Positions 27,750 through 37,231 are shown, counted from the first letter of the stretch. The stretch: DNA of 64,000 bases from DASSBG01 sp963800395 (GCA_963800395.1 CAWDBD010000002.1:323200-387199); one strand, 5' to 3'. Notes: a model not told the origin generated them from the sequence alone. Numbers and translations: made by a program.

Positions 27750-29198
27750 ATGCCTGATTCCGATACCGCTCTGGCCCTGGCCAGCCAACGTCTTTTGCAA
27801 CCCGGAGGTCTGTCTCCGCAAGAACTGGAGGGCGTATTCCCGCACCTTGCAGGGCCCGGCGTCGATATCGCCGACCTCTACTTCCAGCATTCGCGCAGCG
27901 AGTCCTGGGTGCTGGAGGATGGCATCGTCAAGAATGGCAACCATGCCATCGAGCAAGGCGTGGGTGTGCGTGCCGTGTCTGGCGAAAAAACCGGATTTGC
28001 CTATTCTGACGAGATCGTATTGCCGCAGTTGCTGGATGCAGCGAAGGCGGCGCGTGCCATTGCCCGCGGCGGACGCGGCAGCAACCGCGCCTTGGCCATG
28101 CGCGGGCGCCGCGCCTTGTACCCGGGCATCGACCCGGTGGAGAGCCTCGATAGCGCGAGCAAGGTCCAGGTGATGCGTGAGGTCGATGCCGCCGCACGCG
28201 CGATCGACTCTCGGGTCAAGCAGGTCATCGTGAGTCTGGCGGCGACAACCGACACCATCCTGATTGCCTCCGCCGACGGCACCCTGGCCGCGGATGTGCG
28301 TCCTTTGGTCCGGCTCGGCGTGCAGGTGATTGCCGAGCAGAACGGACGACGCGAGAGCGGGCAGTCGGGCGGCGGCGGCCGCTATGGCTATGCCGAGTTG
28401 CTGGCCAATGGCCGGGCCGATCATTGGGCGCGCGAGGCGGTGCGCCAGGCGCTGGTGAATCTGGAAGCGGTGGACGCACCGGCGGGCAGCATGCCGGTGG
28501 TGCTGGGGCCGGGCTGGCCCGGCGTCCTGCTGCACGAAGCCATCGGCCATGGGCTGGAAGGTGATTTCAATCGCAAGGGCAGTTCGGCCTTCAGTGGCCG
28601 CATTGGCGAGCGGGTGGCCGCCCCGGGGGTGACCGTGGTCGATGATGGTACCCTGGAGGGCCGGCGTGGCTCACTCTCGGTGGACGACGAAGGCAGCGAG
28701 ACCGCCTGCAATACGCTGATCGAGGATGGTGTGCTGGTCGGCTACATGCAGGACAAGCTCAATGCGCGCCTCATGGGTGTGCCAGCCACGGGCAACGGCC
28801 GCCGCGAGTCCTTCGCACACTTGCCCATGCCACGCATGACCAACACCTACATGCGCGCTGGCGAGCGTGATCCGGAAGAAATCATCGCATCGGTTGATCG
28901 TGGCCTGTATGCGGTCAATTTTGGCGGCGGCCAGGTCGACATCACCAGCGGCAAGTTCGTATTCTCGGCATCCGAGGCCTACCTGATAGAGAACGGCAAG
29001 GTAACCCGTCCGGTCAAGGGTGCCACGCTGATCGGCTCGGGTCCCGACGTGCTCACCCGGGTGTCCATGATCGGCAACGATCTTGCGCTTGATGAAGGTG
29101 TCGGTGTGTGCGGCAAGGATGGCCAGAGCGTGCCCGTCGGTGTCGGCCAGCCCACCTTGAAGGTCGATGCACTGACGGTCGGTGGCACGGCCTCTTGA
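27750..29198 (+). CDS. tldD: TldD metalloprotease subunit
   Basis: Zinc protease subunit that works with PmbA (TldE), known for microcin B17 maturation and CcdA degradation. The 482-residue protein has the HEAIGHGLEGDF zinc motif (HExxxH) and the family segments LNARLMGVPATGNGRRESFAHLPMPRMTNTYM and GGGQVDITSGKFVFSASEAYLIENGK. I chose ATG at 27750; family members start here and the sequence further upstream belongs to yhdP in another frame. Its partner pmbA lies 766 bp downstream, past darP. Confidence 0.97.
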   Translation: MPDSDTALALASQRLLQPGGLSPQELEGVFPHLAGPGVDIADLYFQHSRSESWVLEDGIVKNGNHAIEQGVGVRAVSGEKTGFAYSDEIVLPQLLDAAKAARAIARGGRGSNRALAMRGRRALYPGIDPVESLDSASKVQVMREVDAAARAIDSRVKQVIVSLAATTDTILIASADGTLAADVRPLVRLGVQVIAEQNGRRESGQSGGGGRYGYAELLANGRADHWAREAVRQALVNLEAVDAPAGSMPVVLGPGWPGVLLHEAIGHGLEGDFNRKGSSAFSGRIGERVAAPGVTVVDDGTLEGRRGSLSVDDEGSETACNTLIEDGVLVGYMQDKLNARLMGVPATGNGRRESFAHLPMPRMTNTYMRAGERDPEEIIASVDRGLYAVNFGGGQVDITSGKFVFSASEAYLIENGKVTRPVKGATLIGSGPDVLTRVSMIGNDLALDEGVGVCGKDGQSVPVGVGQPTLKVDALTVGGTAS

Positions 29199-29279
29199 TC
29201 GCTGCATATTCAACACAAGCCGCGATGCTGCGAGGGTTGGCGTACAGCAGCCCGTTCGCCAGGGACACAGTAGAGGCAA

Positions 29280-29342
29280 AAAGACGCCGGGTCGGGAACA
29301 GGCGCACAGCGGCCTGTTCCAGTTTGCGCATCAGGCGTCTTT
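29280..29342. ncRNA. Two-tier hairpin between tldD and darP
   Basis: Outer arms AAAGACGCC (29280-29288) and GGCGTCTTT (29334-29342) enclose inner arms GGAACAGGC (29295-29303) and GCCTGTTCC (29312-29320), all perfect. The tail reads TTTC on the plus strand and, read on the minus strand, ends in TTTTTG. It may be a shared terminator for convergent tldD and darP, or part of a small RNA. The rest of the 218-bp gap has no gene. Confidence 0.5.
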
Positions 29343-29416
29343 CGCGGAGAGGGTTTTTCGCAGCTGGTGCGGGCGTATGCCTTGCCGCGCCATTGTCGGC
29401 AGTGAAGGCATGGTGT

Positions 29417-29941
29417 TCATGATGGCGGCAGGTTCTTCAGCAAGCGGAACAGCTGGCGTGAGGCGTTGGGCGGCTTGTTCCTGTCGCGTTCGCGACGCGC
29501 CTGGCGAATCAGGCTGCGCAGATGCTGGCGATCAAGATCGTCATGCTGCTCAAGCAGCCCGGTCAGTGCATTATCGTCGTCGATCAGCCGCTGGCGCAGC
29601 GTCTCGATACGGTGCTGTTCGGCGGTATCACGCAGATGCTGCTCGCGGTTTTCCCCCAACTGCGCACGCGCCGCGTTCAGGTCTTCGTCGTCGCTTCTGC
29701 GCATCAGCTTGGCCAGAAAACCGAGCTGGCGTTTTCGTGCGACGTGCGACTTGATGCTGCGCACATTGTCCACCTCGGCGCGAAGTTCGTCCGGCAATCC
29801 GGCCTTGTCCAGCTGCGCCGGCGTCATCGCCACCAGGCGCGAAGCGAGATCGAGCACTGACTGCGCTGCGCGCTTCTGTTCGCTGCGGCTGGGCCGCTCA
29901 TCGTCCGATAGGCCTTGTTGGCTTGTTTGATCATCTGTCAT
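29417..29941 (-). CDS. darP: Dual-action ribosomal maturation protein DarP (YjgA)
   Basis: Binds late 50S assembly intermediates. The 174-residue protein is charged and mostly helical, with family segments QLDKAGLPDELRAEVDNVRSI and RRQLGFLAKLMR-like RKRQLGFLAKLMR, and a C-terminal RSLIRQARRERDRNKPP...RQLFRLLK. The ATG at 29941 gives the usual length; open sequence upstream belongs to pmbA on the other strand. Divergent from pmbA with 22 bp between the start codons, the same yjgA/pmbA arrangement as in E. coli. Confidence 0.92.
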   Translation of the reverse strand: MTDDQTSQQGLSDDERPSRSEQKRAAQSVLDLASRLVAMTPAQLDKAGLPDELRAEVDNVRSIKSHVARKRQLGFLAKLMRRSDDEDLNAARAQLGENREQHLRDTAEQHRIETLRQRLIDDDNALTGLLEQHDDLDRQHLRSLIRQARRERDRNKPPNASRQLFRLLKNLPPS

Positions 29942-29963
29942 GGCACCCGAATGGTGACACAAA

Positions 29964-31316
29964 ATGAATCTTGAAATTGAAGCTGCAGGCGACCTGCAGA
30001 CAGAACAACAGAACTTGCAGAACCTGGCCGAGGATCTCCTGGCCCGCGCGCGTGCTGCCGGTGCCTCCCAGTCCGAGGTGGCTGTGGGTACCGGCAGCGG
30101 ACTCAGCGTGCAGGTGCGCAAAGGCGCAGTGGAGACAGTCGAACACACCCGCGATCGCAGCCTGGATCTGACCGTCTATTTCGGACAGCGCAAGGGCACC
30201 GCGAGCAGCGCCGATTTCAGCCCCTCATCGATTGCGGCCACGCTGGAACAGGCCTGTGCCATTGCGCGGTATACCGAGGTTGACCCCTGCAATGGCCTGG
30301 CGGATGCCGAACGCATGGCTACCGAGTTTCCGGATCTGGACCTGTGGCATCCCTGGTCGCTGGACGTCGAGACTGCAATCGAACTGGGCCAGCGCATCGA
30401 GGCGGCCGGACTTGCCGTCAAGGGTGTGGACAACAGCGAAGGCGCCTCCGTCGATAGCGGCCAGGGCCAGTCCGTGTACGCCAATTCACATGGATTCACG
30501 GGCTGCCGTCGTGGGACCCGGCATTCGCTGTCCTGCTCGATGATTGCGCGTGACGCACAGGGCATGCAGCGAGATTACTGGTATGACAGCCAGCGTGCAG
30601 CAGATGCGCTGATGCCGGCCGATGCACTGGGTACCCGGGCTGGCGAGCGCAGCGTGGCGCGCCTGGGCGCACGCAGCCTGAGCACCCGAAAATGTGCAGT
30701 GATGTTTACCCCAGAGGTCGCTCGTGGCCTGATCGGTCATCTGCTTTCTGCAGCCAGCGGTGGAGCTTTGTATCGACAGGCCAGTTTCCTGCTGGGCAAG
30801 GCAGGCGAGCAGATTTTCCCGAGCTGGTTCAACATCACCGAGCAGCCACGCATGCGCGGTGGCCAGGCCTCCACCAATTACGATGCCGAAGGCGTCGCCA
30901 CGGTCGAATCACCGTTGGTCCGGTCCGGGGTGCTGGCGCGTTATATCCTCGGCAGCTATTCGGCGCGCAAGCTTGGCCTGGAAACGACGGCCAATGCTGG
31001 CGGTGTGCACAACATCGTGGTGGGTCACGGCGAGGATGACTTTGATAGTCTGCTCAAGCGCATGGGCACCGGCCTGCTGGTCACCGAGCTGATGGGGCAG
31101 GGTGTATCCATCGTCACGGGCGACTACTCGCGTGGCGCGGCCGGGTTCTGGGTTGAGAACGGCGTCATTGCCTACCCGGTCGAGGGCGTGACCATCGCAG
31201 CCAATCTGGGCGACATGTTTGCCAACCTGGTTGCTGTAGGTGCTGATGTCGATCCGCGCTCGCATATTCTGACCGGTTCGGCCTTGCTTGAATCCATGAC
31301 CATCGCCGGGGAATAG
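29964..31316 (+). CDS. pmbA: PmbA/TldE metalloprotease subunit
   Basis: Partner of TldD in the heterodimeric zinc protease. The 450-residue protein has the N-terminal SEVAVGTGSGLSVQVRKGAVETVEHTRD, the central ARLGARSLSTRKCAVMFTPEVA, and C-terminal GLLVTELMGQGVSIVTGDYSRGAAGFWVENG, all family-typical. It lacks the HExxxH motif, as expected for TldE. The intergenic space with darP is only 22 bp, so the two promoters must overlap coding DNA. Confidence 0.96.
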   Translation: MNLEIEAAGDLQTEQQNLQNLAEDLLARARAAGASQSEVAVGTGSGLSVQVRKGAVETVEHTRDRSLDLTVYFGQRKGTASSADFSPSSIAATLEQACAIARYTEVDPCNGLADAERMATEFPDLDLWHPWSLDVETAIELGQRIEAAGLAVKGVDNSEGASVDSGQGQSVYANSHGFTGCRRGTRHSLSCSMIARDAQGMQRDYWYDSQRAADALMPADALGTRAGERSVARLGARSLSTRKCAVMFTPEVARGLIGHLLSAASGGALYRQASFLLGKAGEQIFPSWFNITEQPRMRGGQASTNYDAEGVATVESPLVRSGVLARYILGSYSARKLGLETTANAGGVHNIVVGHGEDDFDSLLKRMGTGLLVTELMGQGVSIVTGDYSRGAAGFWVENGVIAYPVEGVTIAANLGDMFANLVAVGADVDPRSHILTGSALLESMTIAGE

Positions 31317-31557
31317 ATGGCCCGGTAGTCAACAGGTGAGCCATGCAAGCCGTCCTGAATCAGGTGTCATGATCATGAGCGGTGAATGCTTGTGCTTGTT
31401 CAACGCAACAAGCAGCAGAGATGGCGTGCACGGCGAAGCGGCATTCCCTTGCGTTTCCAACAATCATGCTGCGATATTCCGGGTCCACGATTTCGTGCAA
31501 GTTAGTGCGTCGCACGGGTGACGCCGCGCGCGTGGGTCGTGCTACATTTCAGGACTC

Positions 31558-33096
31558 ATGAGACGATCACTTTCACGCAAGCCGAAGAAGGGTCGCCAGG
31601 GCAACCTGTCGCCGGAAGCCGCGCGTCTGCTGGCCGAAGCTGGCCAGGCCATGCGTCAGCATCAGCCGAGTCGCGCCATGCACTGCCTTGAGCGCGTTCT
31701 GAAGATCGCGCCGAACGACGCCATGGCTTATATGGGCCTCGGTATGGCGCGACATGAGTTGGGCCATATGGATGGCGCTCGGCAGGCGTTCGAGCGTGCC
31801 TGCGCGCTTGCGCCGGAATCGGCCGCCTGCTGGTTCAACCTTGGCAAGTCGCTGAAGCAGCGGGACCACGATACCGAGCGCGCTTGCGTGGCGCTTGAAC
31901 GGGCGCTGGCACTTGAGCCAGGCCATGTTGCAGCGCGCCTGACTCTTGCCGATGCCCGCATCAGCCAGGGCAATGTGGCTGCGGGTGTTGCCGAGTATCG
32001 CGAGGTTTTGCGCCGGCAGCCAGGCAATCACCGCGCATGGTTCGGTCTGGCCAACGCCGCAGGCGATACGTTCACGACTGATGATGTGAGCGCGTTGCGC
32101 TCCGCATGGCACGCAGCTGATCCGTCCTCCGAGGCGGGCATCATGCTTGGCTTTGCCGCAGCAAGAGCGCTGGAAACCGTCGGCAAGTTTGACGCTGCTT
32201 TCGCGGCTTTGGCTGACGCCAATGCGGCCAGGAAACCTGCGCTTGGCTGGGATGCTCCCGGCGAAGCGAAGCGTCTCGAGGACATCGCGACAGCCTTTCC
32301 GCAGCCGGCCGTGGGTTCGGAAGACTCCGATCGCGGCAACGAAGTCATTTTCGTGGTCAGTCTTCCGCGTGCCGGATCAACCCTGGTCGAGCAGATTCTG
32401 GCATCTCACCCGGAAGTTGAGGGTGCCGGTGAGGTACTCGATCTGCAGCAGGTCATCGACGCCGAGTCATCGCGCCGGGGCCAGGCGTTTCCGCACTGGG
32501 TAGCGCATGCCGAACAAGCCGACTGGGTACGCCTGGGCGAGGCGTATTTGCAGCGTACCGCGCACTGGCGGGAACAGAGGTCCCGTTTCACCGACAAGAA
32601 CCTGCTCAACTGGCAGCTGGTCGGCGCCGCGATGGCGATGCTGCCCGGTGCCCGTTTCATCAATGTGCGACGCGACCCTGTGGAGACCTGTCTGGCCTGC
32701 TACAGGCAGTTGTTCCGAACCGGCAACGGATTCAGCTACGACCTTGCTGACATGGCGGACTACTGGCAGGGCTATGACCGCCTGTGTCGGCATTGGCAGC
32801 AGCTCTACCCGCGGCGATTTGCGGATCTCGAGTACGAGGCGCTGGTGGCGCAGCCGGAAGTGGAAATCAGGCAGCTGCTTGATCATTGCGGGCTGGATTT
32901 CAGGCCCGAGTGCCTGGATTTTCACAAGCATCAGCGCGTGGTGCGCACGGCCAGTGCTGCCCAGGTACGCCAGCCGCTGCGCAGCGACACGGCCCGCGCA
33001 AGTCGCTATGGCGAGGCGCTGGCGCCGCTGCGCGACCGACTGCAGTCGGGTCGCAAACGTTCTGATGGCGAGGCGGGTGCCACAAGTCACCTGTGA
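31558..33096 (+). CDS. TPR-repeat sulfotransferase family protein
   Basis: A 512-residue protein with at least four TPR units (about 20-200; for example MAYMGLGMARHELGHMDGARQAFERAC) joined to a sulfotransferase domain. The PAPS 5'-phosphosulfate loop is VSLPRAGSTLVEQIL (about 265-280) and the 3'-phosphate site is VRRDPVETCLACYRQ. Bacterial proteins of this build are of unknown target, possibly tyrosine or carbohydrate sulfation. No signal peptide. The 241 bp upstream hold no convincing gene. The start ATG lacks a strong ribosome binding site. Confidence 0.88.
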   Translation: MRRSLSRKPKKGRQGNLSPEAARLLAEAGQAMRQHQPSRAMHCLERVLKIAPNDAMAYMGLGMARHELGHMDGARQAFERACALAPESAACWFNLGKSLKQRDHDTERACVALERALALEPGHVAARLTLADARISQGNVAAGVAEYREVLRRQPGNHRAWFGLANAAGDTFTTDDVSALRSAWHAADPSSEAGIMLGFAAARALETVGKFDAAFAALADANAARKPALGWDAPGEAKRLEDIATAFPQPAVGSEDSDRGNEVIFVVSLPRAGSTLVEQILASHPEVEGAGEVLDLQQVIDAESSRRGQAFPHWVAHAEQADWVRLGEAYLQRTAHWREQRSRFTDKNLLNWQLVGAAMAMLPGARFINVRRDPVETCLACYRQLFRTGNGFSYDLADMADYWQGYDRLCRHWQQLYPRRFADLEYEALVAQPEVEIRQLLDHCGLDFRPECLDFHKHQRVVRTASAAQVRQPLRSDTARASRYGEALAPLRDRLQSGRKRSDGEAGATSHL

Positions 33097-33164
33097 CCTG
33101 TGGCAGTTGACTGCATGCAGCATCCGCGCAACAGTATCCCCAGACCCGATCAGGAGGCATCATC

Positions 33165-33734
33165 ATGACGTCCCCCGAAGAGCAGACTCCCGGCTCGCCG
33201 GCAACCCCGCCGTCGCCACCGGTCGAGTCGCCACCGCCTGCACGCGAGCCATCCGCGCCGCCCGTGGAACCGCCTTCGGGCCAGCCGCCCGAGCCGCCCC
33301 GCGAACCGCCCCCGTCCGATCCACCACCGCCACCGCCGTCGCCTGACGGAAGTGGTCAGGAAACAAGCGCCGAAGCGCGACAGATGGCCATGTTTGCACA
33401 CCTGTCGGCACTGCTCGGGGGGTTGCTGACCTCGGCTGCCGGCGGCTGGGGCTGCTTCGTGGGGCCGCTGATCATCTGGTTGATCAAGAAGGACACCATG
33501 CCCTTCGTCGACGACCAGGGCAAGGAAGCGCTGAACTTCAACATCACGATAGCGATTGCCTTCGTGGTGCTGGTGCTTTTCTCCATCGTCACCATCGGCA
33601 TCGGTCTGATCGTGGCCATCCCGCTGTGGATCATCATCGGTATCGGGTGGCTGGTGCTGACCATCGTGGCCTCGGTCAAGGCCAACGAAGGCTTCCGTTA
33701 CCGCTACCCGTTCACGCTGCGCCTGATCAAGTAG
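33165..33734 (+). CDS. DUF4870 membrane protein with proline-rich N-terminus
   Basis: A 189-residue protein. Residues 8-65 are almost entirely Pro/Glu/Ser. From about 75 comes the DUF4870 domain: MAMFAHLSALLGGLL, PLIIWLIKKDTMPFVDDQGKEALNFN, then two hydrophobic helices (about 125-170) and a basic end. A strong AGGAGG ribosome binding site lies 8 bases before the ATG. The family is of unknown function. It is 68 bp past the sulfotransferase gene and convergent with the Ppx/GppA gene. Confidence 0.88.
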   Translation: MTSPEEQTPGSPATPPSPPVESPPPAREPSAPPVEPPSGQPPEPPREPPPSDPPPPPPSPDGSGQETSAEARQMAMFAHLSALLGGLLTSAAGGWGCFVGPLIIWLIKKDTMPFVDDQGKEALNFNITIAIAFVVLVLFSIVTIGIGLIVAIPLWIIIGIGWLVLTIVASVKANEGFRYRYPFTLRLIK

Positions 33735-33822
33735 GCTGTCGCCTGATACGCTGCCCCGTGCTCCAGGCATGGGCGCGATGTGGTTCTGCCTGGCGCGGCG
33801 AAGGCGCGGACAGGGCCTGTGC

Positions 33823-34812
33823 TCAAGCCGAGCCAGATGCCCGGCGCAGAGCCAGTTCGCGAATGATGCCTTCGCGCATGGCACTTTCGCACAGTTGCAT
33901 GTGTTCGATGCCCAAGGTCTGAAAAAGGGCCTCGAGCACGGCCACTGTGCCGGCAGCCAGCTGTGCGCTGCTGCGATCAAGTCCCGGCAAGTGCAGCTGG
34001 CTGACGTGTCCGGCCTCAAGCAGGCGGCGCCGCAGTGCATCGATGGCGGATTCGGAGATGCCGCTGTCGGTCAGCCCGAGTGCCTGCACCGTGCTGCCGA
34101 TGATGCGCGCCGCTCCTGATGTCGCCCAGACAGTGTCCCAGCCATGCTCGCACAGCGCCTTTCGATGCGGCTCGATCTCGGCACGCAAGCCCGCACGCGC
34201 CTGCTGCCAGCGCTCGGAACTGATGCAGCCGTCGTCGAAATAGTGCTTGCAGCTGACAATGCAGCCGATGTCCACGCTTGCCACGTGCAGCGCCCGCATG
34301 TCCTGACCGACGATGCACTCGGTGCTGCCGCCGCCTACATCGATCATCAAGCGACGTTCGGCAGTGGCGGGCAGGGCCGCATTGGCACCAAGCCATATCA
34401 GTTCGCCTTCGGTTTGACCGTCGATGATTTCGACGGGCTGCCCCAGTGTGGCACTCGCCTGCTGCAGGAACTCCTGTGGCTGTGCCAGCCGCCGTACAGC
34501 ACTGGTAGCCACCACGCGAACCGCGTCGGCGGGAAGTGCGCGGCATATGCTGCCAAACTGCTGCAGGCACGACAGCGCGCGTGCCATTGTTGCCGGGTCG
34601 AGTGTGCCCGCCGCATCCACGCCGGCAACCAGGCGCACGCTCTTGCGCAGACCCCGTACGACGGATAGCTGGTCGCCGACGACTCGCGCCTGCATCAGGT
34701 AGAAGCTGTTGGACCCGAGATCCACCGCTGTCAGCAATCGCTCTGAAACGCTGCCTGAGGTTCGGCCTTCCCGCGTGGGCATGCTTTGTTCATCCATGCG
34801 GCATTGTGCCAT
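33823..34812 (-). CDS. Short Ppx/GppA-family phosphatase
   Basis: Acts on polyphosphate or pppGpp. The 329-residue protein has the ASKHA-fold start TAVDLGSNSFYLM, the phosphate loop MIDVGGGSTECIV and the VWATSGAAR segment. It stops after the two-domain core; the C-terminal HD-like domain of ~500-residue E. coli Ppx/GppA is absent, so it belongs to the short type. The N-terminus is unclear: ATGs at 34812, 34797 and 34782 are all possible and none has a good ribosome binding site. Confidence 0.88.
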   Translation of the reverse strand: MAQCRMDEQSMPTREGRTSGSVSERLLTAVDLGSNSFYLMQARVVGDQLSVVRGLRKSVRLVAGVDAAGTLDPATMARALSCLQQFGSICRALPADAVRVVATSAVRRLAQPQEFLQQASATLGQPVEIIDGQTEGELIWLGANAALPATAERRLMIDVGGGSTECIVGQDMRALHVASVDIGCIVSCKHYFDDGCISSERWQQARAGLRAEIEPHRKALCEHGWDTVWATSGAARIIGSTVQALGLTDSGISESAIDALRRRLLEAGHVSQLHLPGLDRSSAQLAAGTVAVLEALFQTLGIEHMQLCESAMREGIIRELALRRASGSA

Positions 34813-34879
34813 GAGCAGACAACGGATCGGTTTCAGCGCGCACTAGCCAGGCGCCGAGGTGCCGCCGGTCCCTGCAGGC

Positions 34880-34910
34880 AAAAAAAGCCACCGCGATGGC
34901 GGTGGCTTTT
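34880..34910. terminator. Bidirectional intrinsic terminator after kbp
   Basis: Stem GCCACCGC (34887-34894), loop GATG, stem GCGGTGGC (34899-34906). The left flank is seven A, giving a U-run on the minus strand after kbp; the right flank is CTTTT, giving a shorter one on the plus strand. It ends the DUF937-kbp unit 19 bp past the kbp stop. Confidence 0.9.
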
Positions 34911-34928
34911 CTGTGTGCAGGCGAGGTG

Positions 34929-35360
34929 TCAGGGAATGCGCAGCACCTGACCCGGGTAGATCTTGTCGGGGTCGGAAAGCATGGGTCTGTTCGCTTCGAA
35001 AATCCTGGGGTAGTCGCCCGCGTTGCCGTACATTTCCTTGGCGATCTTCGAGAGCGTATCACCTGACTTGACGGTGTACATGCGCGATTGCTTTTGCTCG
35101 CCACCGGCAACCTTGATGTTGTCGTCGATCTTGCTGACGCCATGAACATTGCCCGCGGCGAGAATGATCTTCTCCTTGTCGGCCTGGCTGGCGGCATTGC
35201 CGGATACCTTGACCGTGCCGTCGCTGTACTCGACTTCCACGTCACTGTTCTTCGACTCCGGTACTTCCTTGTTGACATGGCCCATGATGGCGCCCGCCGC
35301 ATCGCTGGCGTTTTCGATGATCCTGGCACCGGCGTCCTTGACGAAATCAAATATACCCAT
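34929..35360 (-). CDS. kbp: BON-LysM potassium-binding protein Kbp (YgaU)
   Basis: Cytoplasmic protein that in E. coli binds K+ and supports growth at high potassium. The 143-residue protein has the typical start MGIFDFVKDAG, a BON domain (about 38-88) with DGTVKVSGNAASQADKEKI, and a LysM domain (about 94-143) with YTVKSGDTLSKIAKEMYGNAGDYPRIFEANRP. AAGGAG lies 7 bases before the ATG. It follows the DUF937 gene by 34 bp and ends in a clear terminator. Confidence 0.95.
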   Translation of the reverse strand: MGIFDFVKDAGARIIENASDAAGAIMGHVNKEVPESKNSDVEVEYSDGTVKVSGNAASQADKEKIILAAGNVHGVSKIDDNIKVAGGEQKQSRMYTVKSGDTLSKIAKEMYGNAGDYPRIFEANRPMLSDPDKIYPGQVLRIP

Positions 35361-35394
35361 GGTGTTCTCCTTGTGCTGGTTGATTGGGGGAAAT

Positions 35395-35994
35395 CTATTT
35401 GCGGCCGAACGCGCCGAGAATGCTCGAGCCCACGCTGAGAATGCTTGTCAGGTCAGGGCTGCCATCGCCGTCGTGATCGAGCACCGCATTGACCAGGCTG
35501 CCGATGCCGCCCGACTGCATGGCACTGGCCTGGTGACCCAGCGCGTTGCTGATCTGGTTGGGGTCCATGTTGTTTTGCTGTGCCTGCTTGCCCAGGTAGG
35601 TCATGATCAGTGGCGCCAGCATGCCCATCAGATTGATGGCATTTCCGGAATCCATGCCGCTGGCATGCGAAATGCCCTGTGCAGCGGCATCCTGCTTGCT
35701 GCCGAATATGTGCCCCAGTATGGCCGCCGCATCGCTATCCGGTTCCGCCTGCTGCGTGACCTGCTGCAGCTTCTGCTGTATCGGTGAGTCGTTGGCGTGT
35801 TGCTGCAGTGCGTTGTGCAGGTTCTGTGCGCCCTGCGGGTCATTGCTGTTGCGCGACATGGCGCCAACGATCATGGGCAGGGCTGCCTGGATGGCCTGTT
35901 CGGCCTGCGCGGAATCCATGCCCAGCTTGCCGGCGATGGCGCCAACGCCGTTGCTGCCCAGTTCCTGCATGAGTCCGTCCAGTAATCCGCTCAT
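35395..35994 (-). CDS. DUF937 family protein
   Basis: A 199-residue Gln/Ala/Gly-rich soluble protein of the DUF937 type: start SGLLDGLMQELG, paired helices with LGMDSAQAEQAIQAALPMIVGAMSRN, HIFGSKQ, and LMGMLAPLIMTYLGKQ. The C-terminus HDGDGSPDLTSIL resembles a calcium-like loop seen in this family. The role is unknown. AAGGA precedes the ATG; a TTG codon one earlier is less likely. First gene of a unit with kbp. Confidence 0.85.
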   Translation of the reverse strand: MSGLLDGLMQELGSNGVGAIAGKLGMDSAQAEQAIQAALPMIVGAMSRNSNDPQGAQNLHNALQQHANDSPIQQKLQQVTQQAEPDSDAAAILGHIFGSKQDAAAQGISHASGMDSGNAINLMGMLAPLIMTYLGKQAQQNNMDPNQISNALGHQASAMQSGGIGSLVNAVLDHDGDGSPDLTSILSVGSSILGAFGRK

Positions 35995-36092
35995 CAAGGG
36001 TTTTCCTTTTTATGTTGAACAACAACGCTATCGAATCAGTTGTTAAAAATTGGTCTATGCCCGTCCTCGACGCAGCACGGACTGTTTGCGCT

Positions 36093-37100
36093 TCAAAGCC
36101 AGCGCGCGCGCCTGAAGATGTAGAACAGGCCGCCCACCACGGCGGTAGTCAGCACAATCATGCCGGGATAGGCCCAGGGCTTGTCCAGTTCGGGCATGTG
36201 ATGAAAGTTCATGCCGTACCAGCTTGTGATCAATGTGGGTGCAGCCAGGATAGCGGCCCAACTGGCCAGTTTCTTGACCACCTCGTTCTGGCCGAAGGTG
36301 GCCAGTGACAGGTTGACGTTCATGGCCGCGGTGAGCATTTCACGCATGGCGCTGATGGCTTCGTTGACGCGAAACACATGATCGTACACATCGCGATAAT
36401 AGACGCGCGTGTCTTCGTGCAGCAGGTTGGGATGCAGTCGCACAAGCTGGTTGGTTACGTCCTGCAAGGGTGCCACAGCCAGGCGCAAGGTCATCAGCTC
36501 GCGCTGCATGTCGTACAGTTTCTGAATGGTGTCGCGGTGATAGGATTCGGCAAAGATATCCTTCTCCAGTTCCTGCAGGTCCTGCCGGTAGTGGGAGATC
36601 AGCGGCATGTAGTTGTCGACGATGAAGTCCAGGATCGAGTACAGGCCGTAGCTTGGACCCAGTGCCAGCAGTTCGGGCGCAGACTCGCAACTCTTGCGCA
36701 CGGGTGCGTAGCTCAATGATGCCCCGTGGCGAATGGTAATCAGGTAATTCGGACCCAGAAAAATGTGGGTCTCGCCAAACACGATATGGCCCTGGTACTG
36801 CTGCGCCGTCTGCACGACTACGAACAGGGAATCGCCATAGGTTTCGATCTTGGTGCGCTGGTGCGCATACTGCGCGTCCTCGATAGCCAGATCATGCAGG
36901 TCGAATTCGTCCTGCAGGGTCTCGAGCAGGGCTTCGTCAGGTTCGTGCAGGCCGACCCAGACAAACAGGTCCGGGTCGGCAAGCGCCTCGGAGATGTCTT
37001 GTACCGGAAGATCGCCGCGCCGCCTGCCGTCCTTGTCGTAGGCCACGCAATTGACCACCATGTCGGCTTCGTCGCCCTTGTTGTCGGCCAGAATCTGCAT
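36093..37100 (-). CDS. corA: CorA-family magnesium/cobalt transporter
   Basis: Inner-membrane divalent cation channel. The 335-residue protein has a large cytoplasmic N-terminal domain with a long stalk helix, then two membrane helices at the C-terminus; the first ends in the YGMNF pore motif, followed by the acidic loop HMPELDKPWAYP and a second helix. The basic tail is RRARWL. The start could be ATG at 37100 or the in-frame ATG 13 codons later, where the family-like VVNCVAYDKDG begins. Confidence 0.94.
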   Translation of the reverse strand: MQILADNKGDEADMVVNCVAYDKDGRRRGDLPVQDISEALADPDLFVWVGLHEPDEALLETLQDEFDLHDLAIEDAQYAHQRTKIETYGDSLFVVVQTAQQYQGHIVFGETHIFLGPNYLITIRHGASLSYAPVRKSCESAPELLALGPSYGLYSILDFIVDNYMPLISHYRQDLQELEKDIFAESYHRDTIQKLYDMQRELMTLRLAVAPLQDVTNQLVRLHPNLLHEDTRVYYRDVYDHVFRVNEAISAMREMLTAAMNVNLSLATFGQNEVVKKLASWAAILAAPTLITSWYGMNFHHMPELDKPWAYPGMIVLTTAVVGGLFYIFRRARWL

Positions 37101-37231
37101 CGGAGCATGATGACCTGATGGCGCCGTGATGGCAATTGTTGCGGACGGATGACCCCGAAAGGCTGCTCAGCGGCGGGTGCCGTACGTGGTGCCCTTGTCT
37201 GGCGGTGCGGCGGCGCGTTCGCTGCCGTGGT

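Noticed and set aside
31336..31521. 61-codon ORF between pmbA and the sulfotransferase
   Set aside because: No ribosome binding site, unremarkable composition, no coupling to neighbours.
36000..36060. AACAAC/GTTGTT inverted repeat before the DUF937 gene
   Set aside because: Only 6-bp arms in AT-rich DNA; not convincing as an operator.
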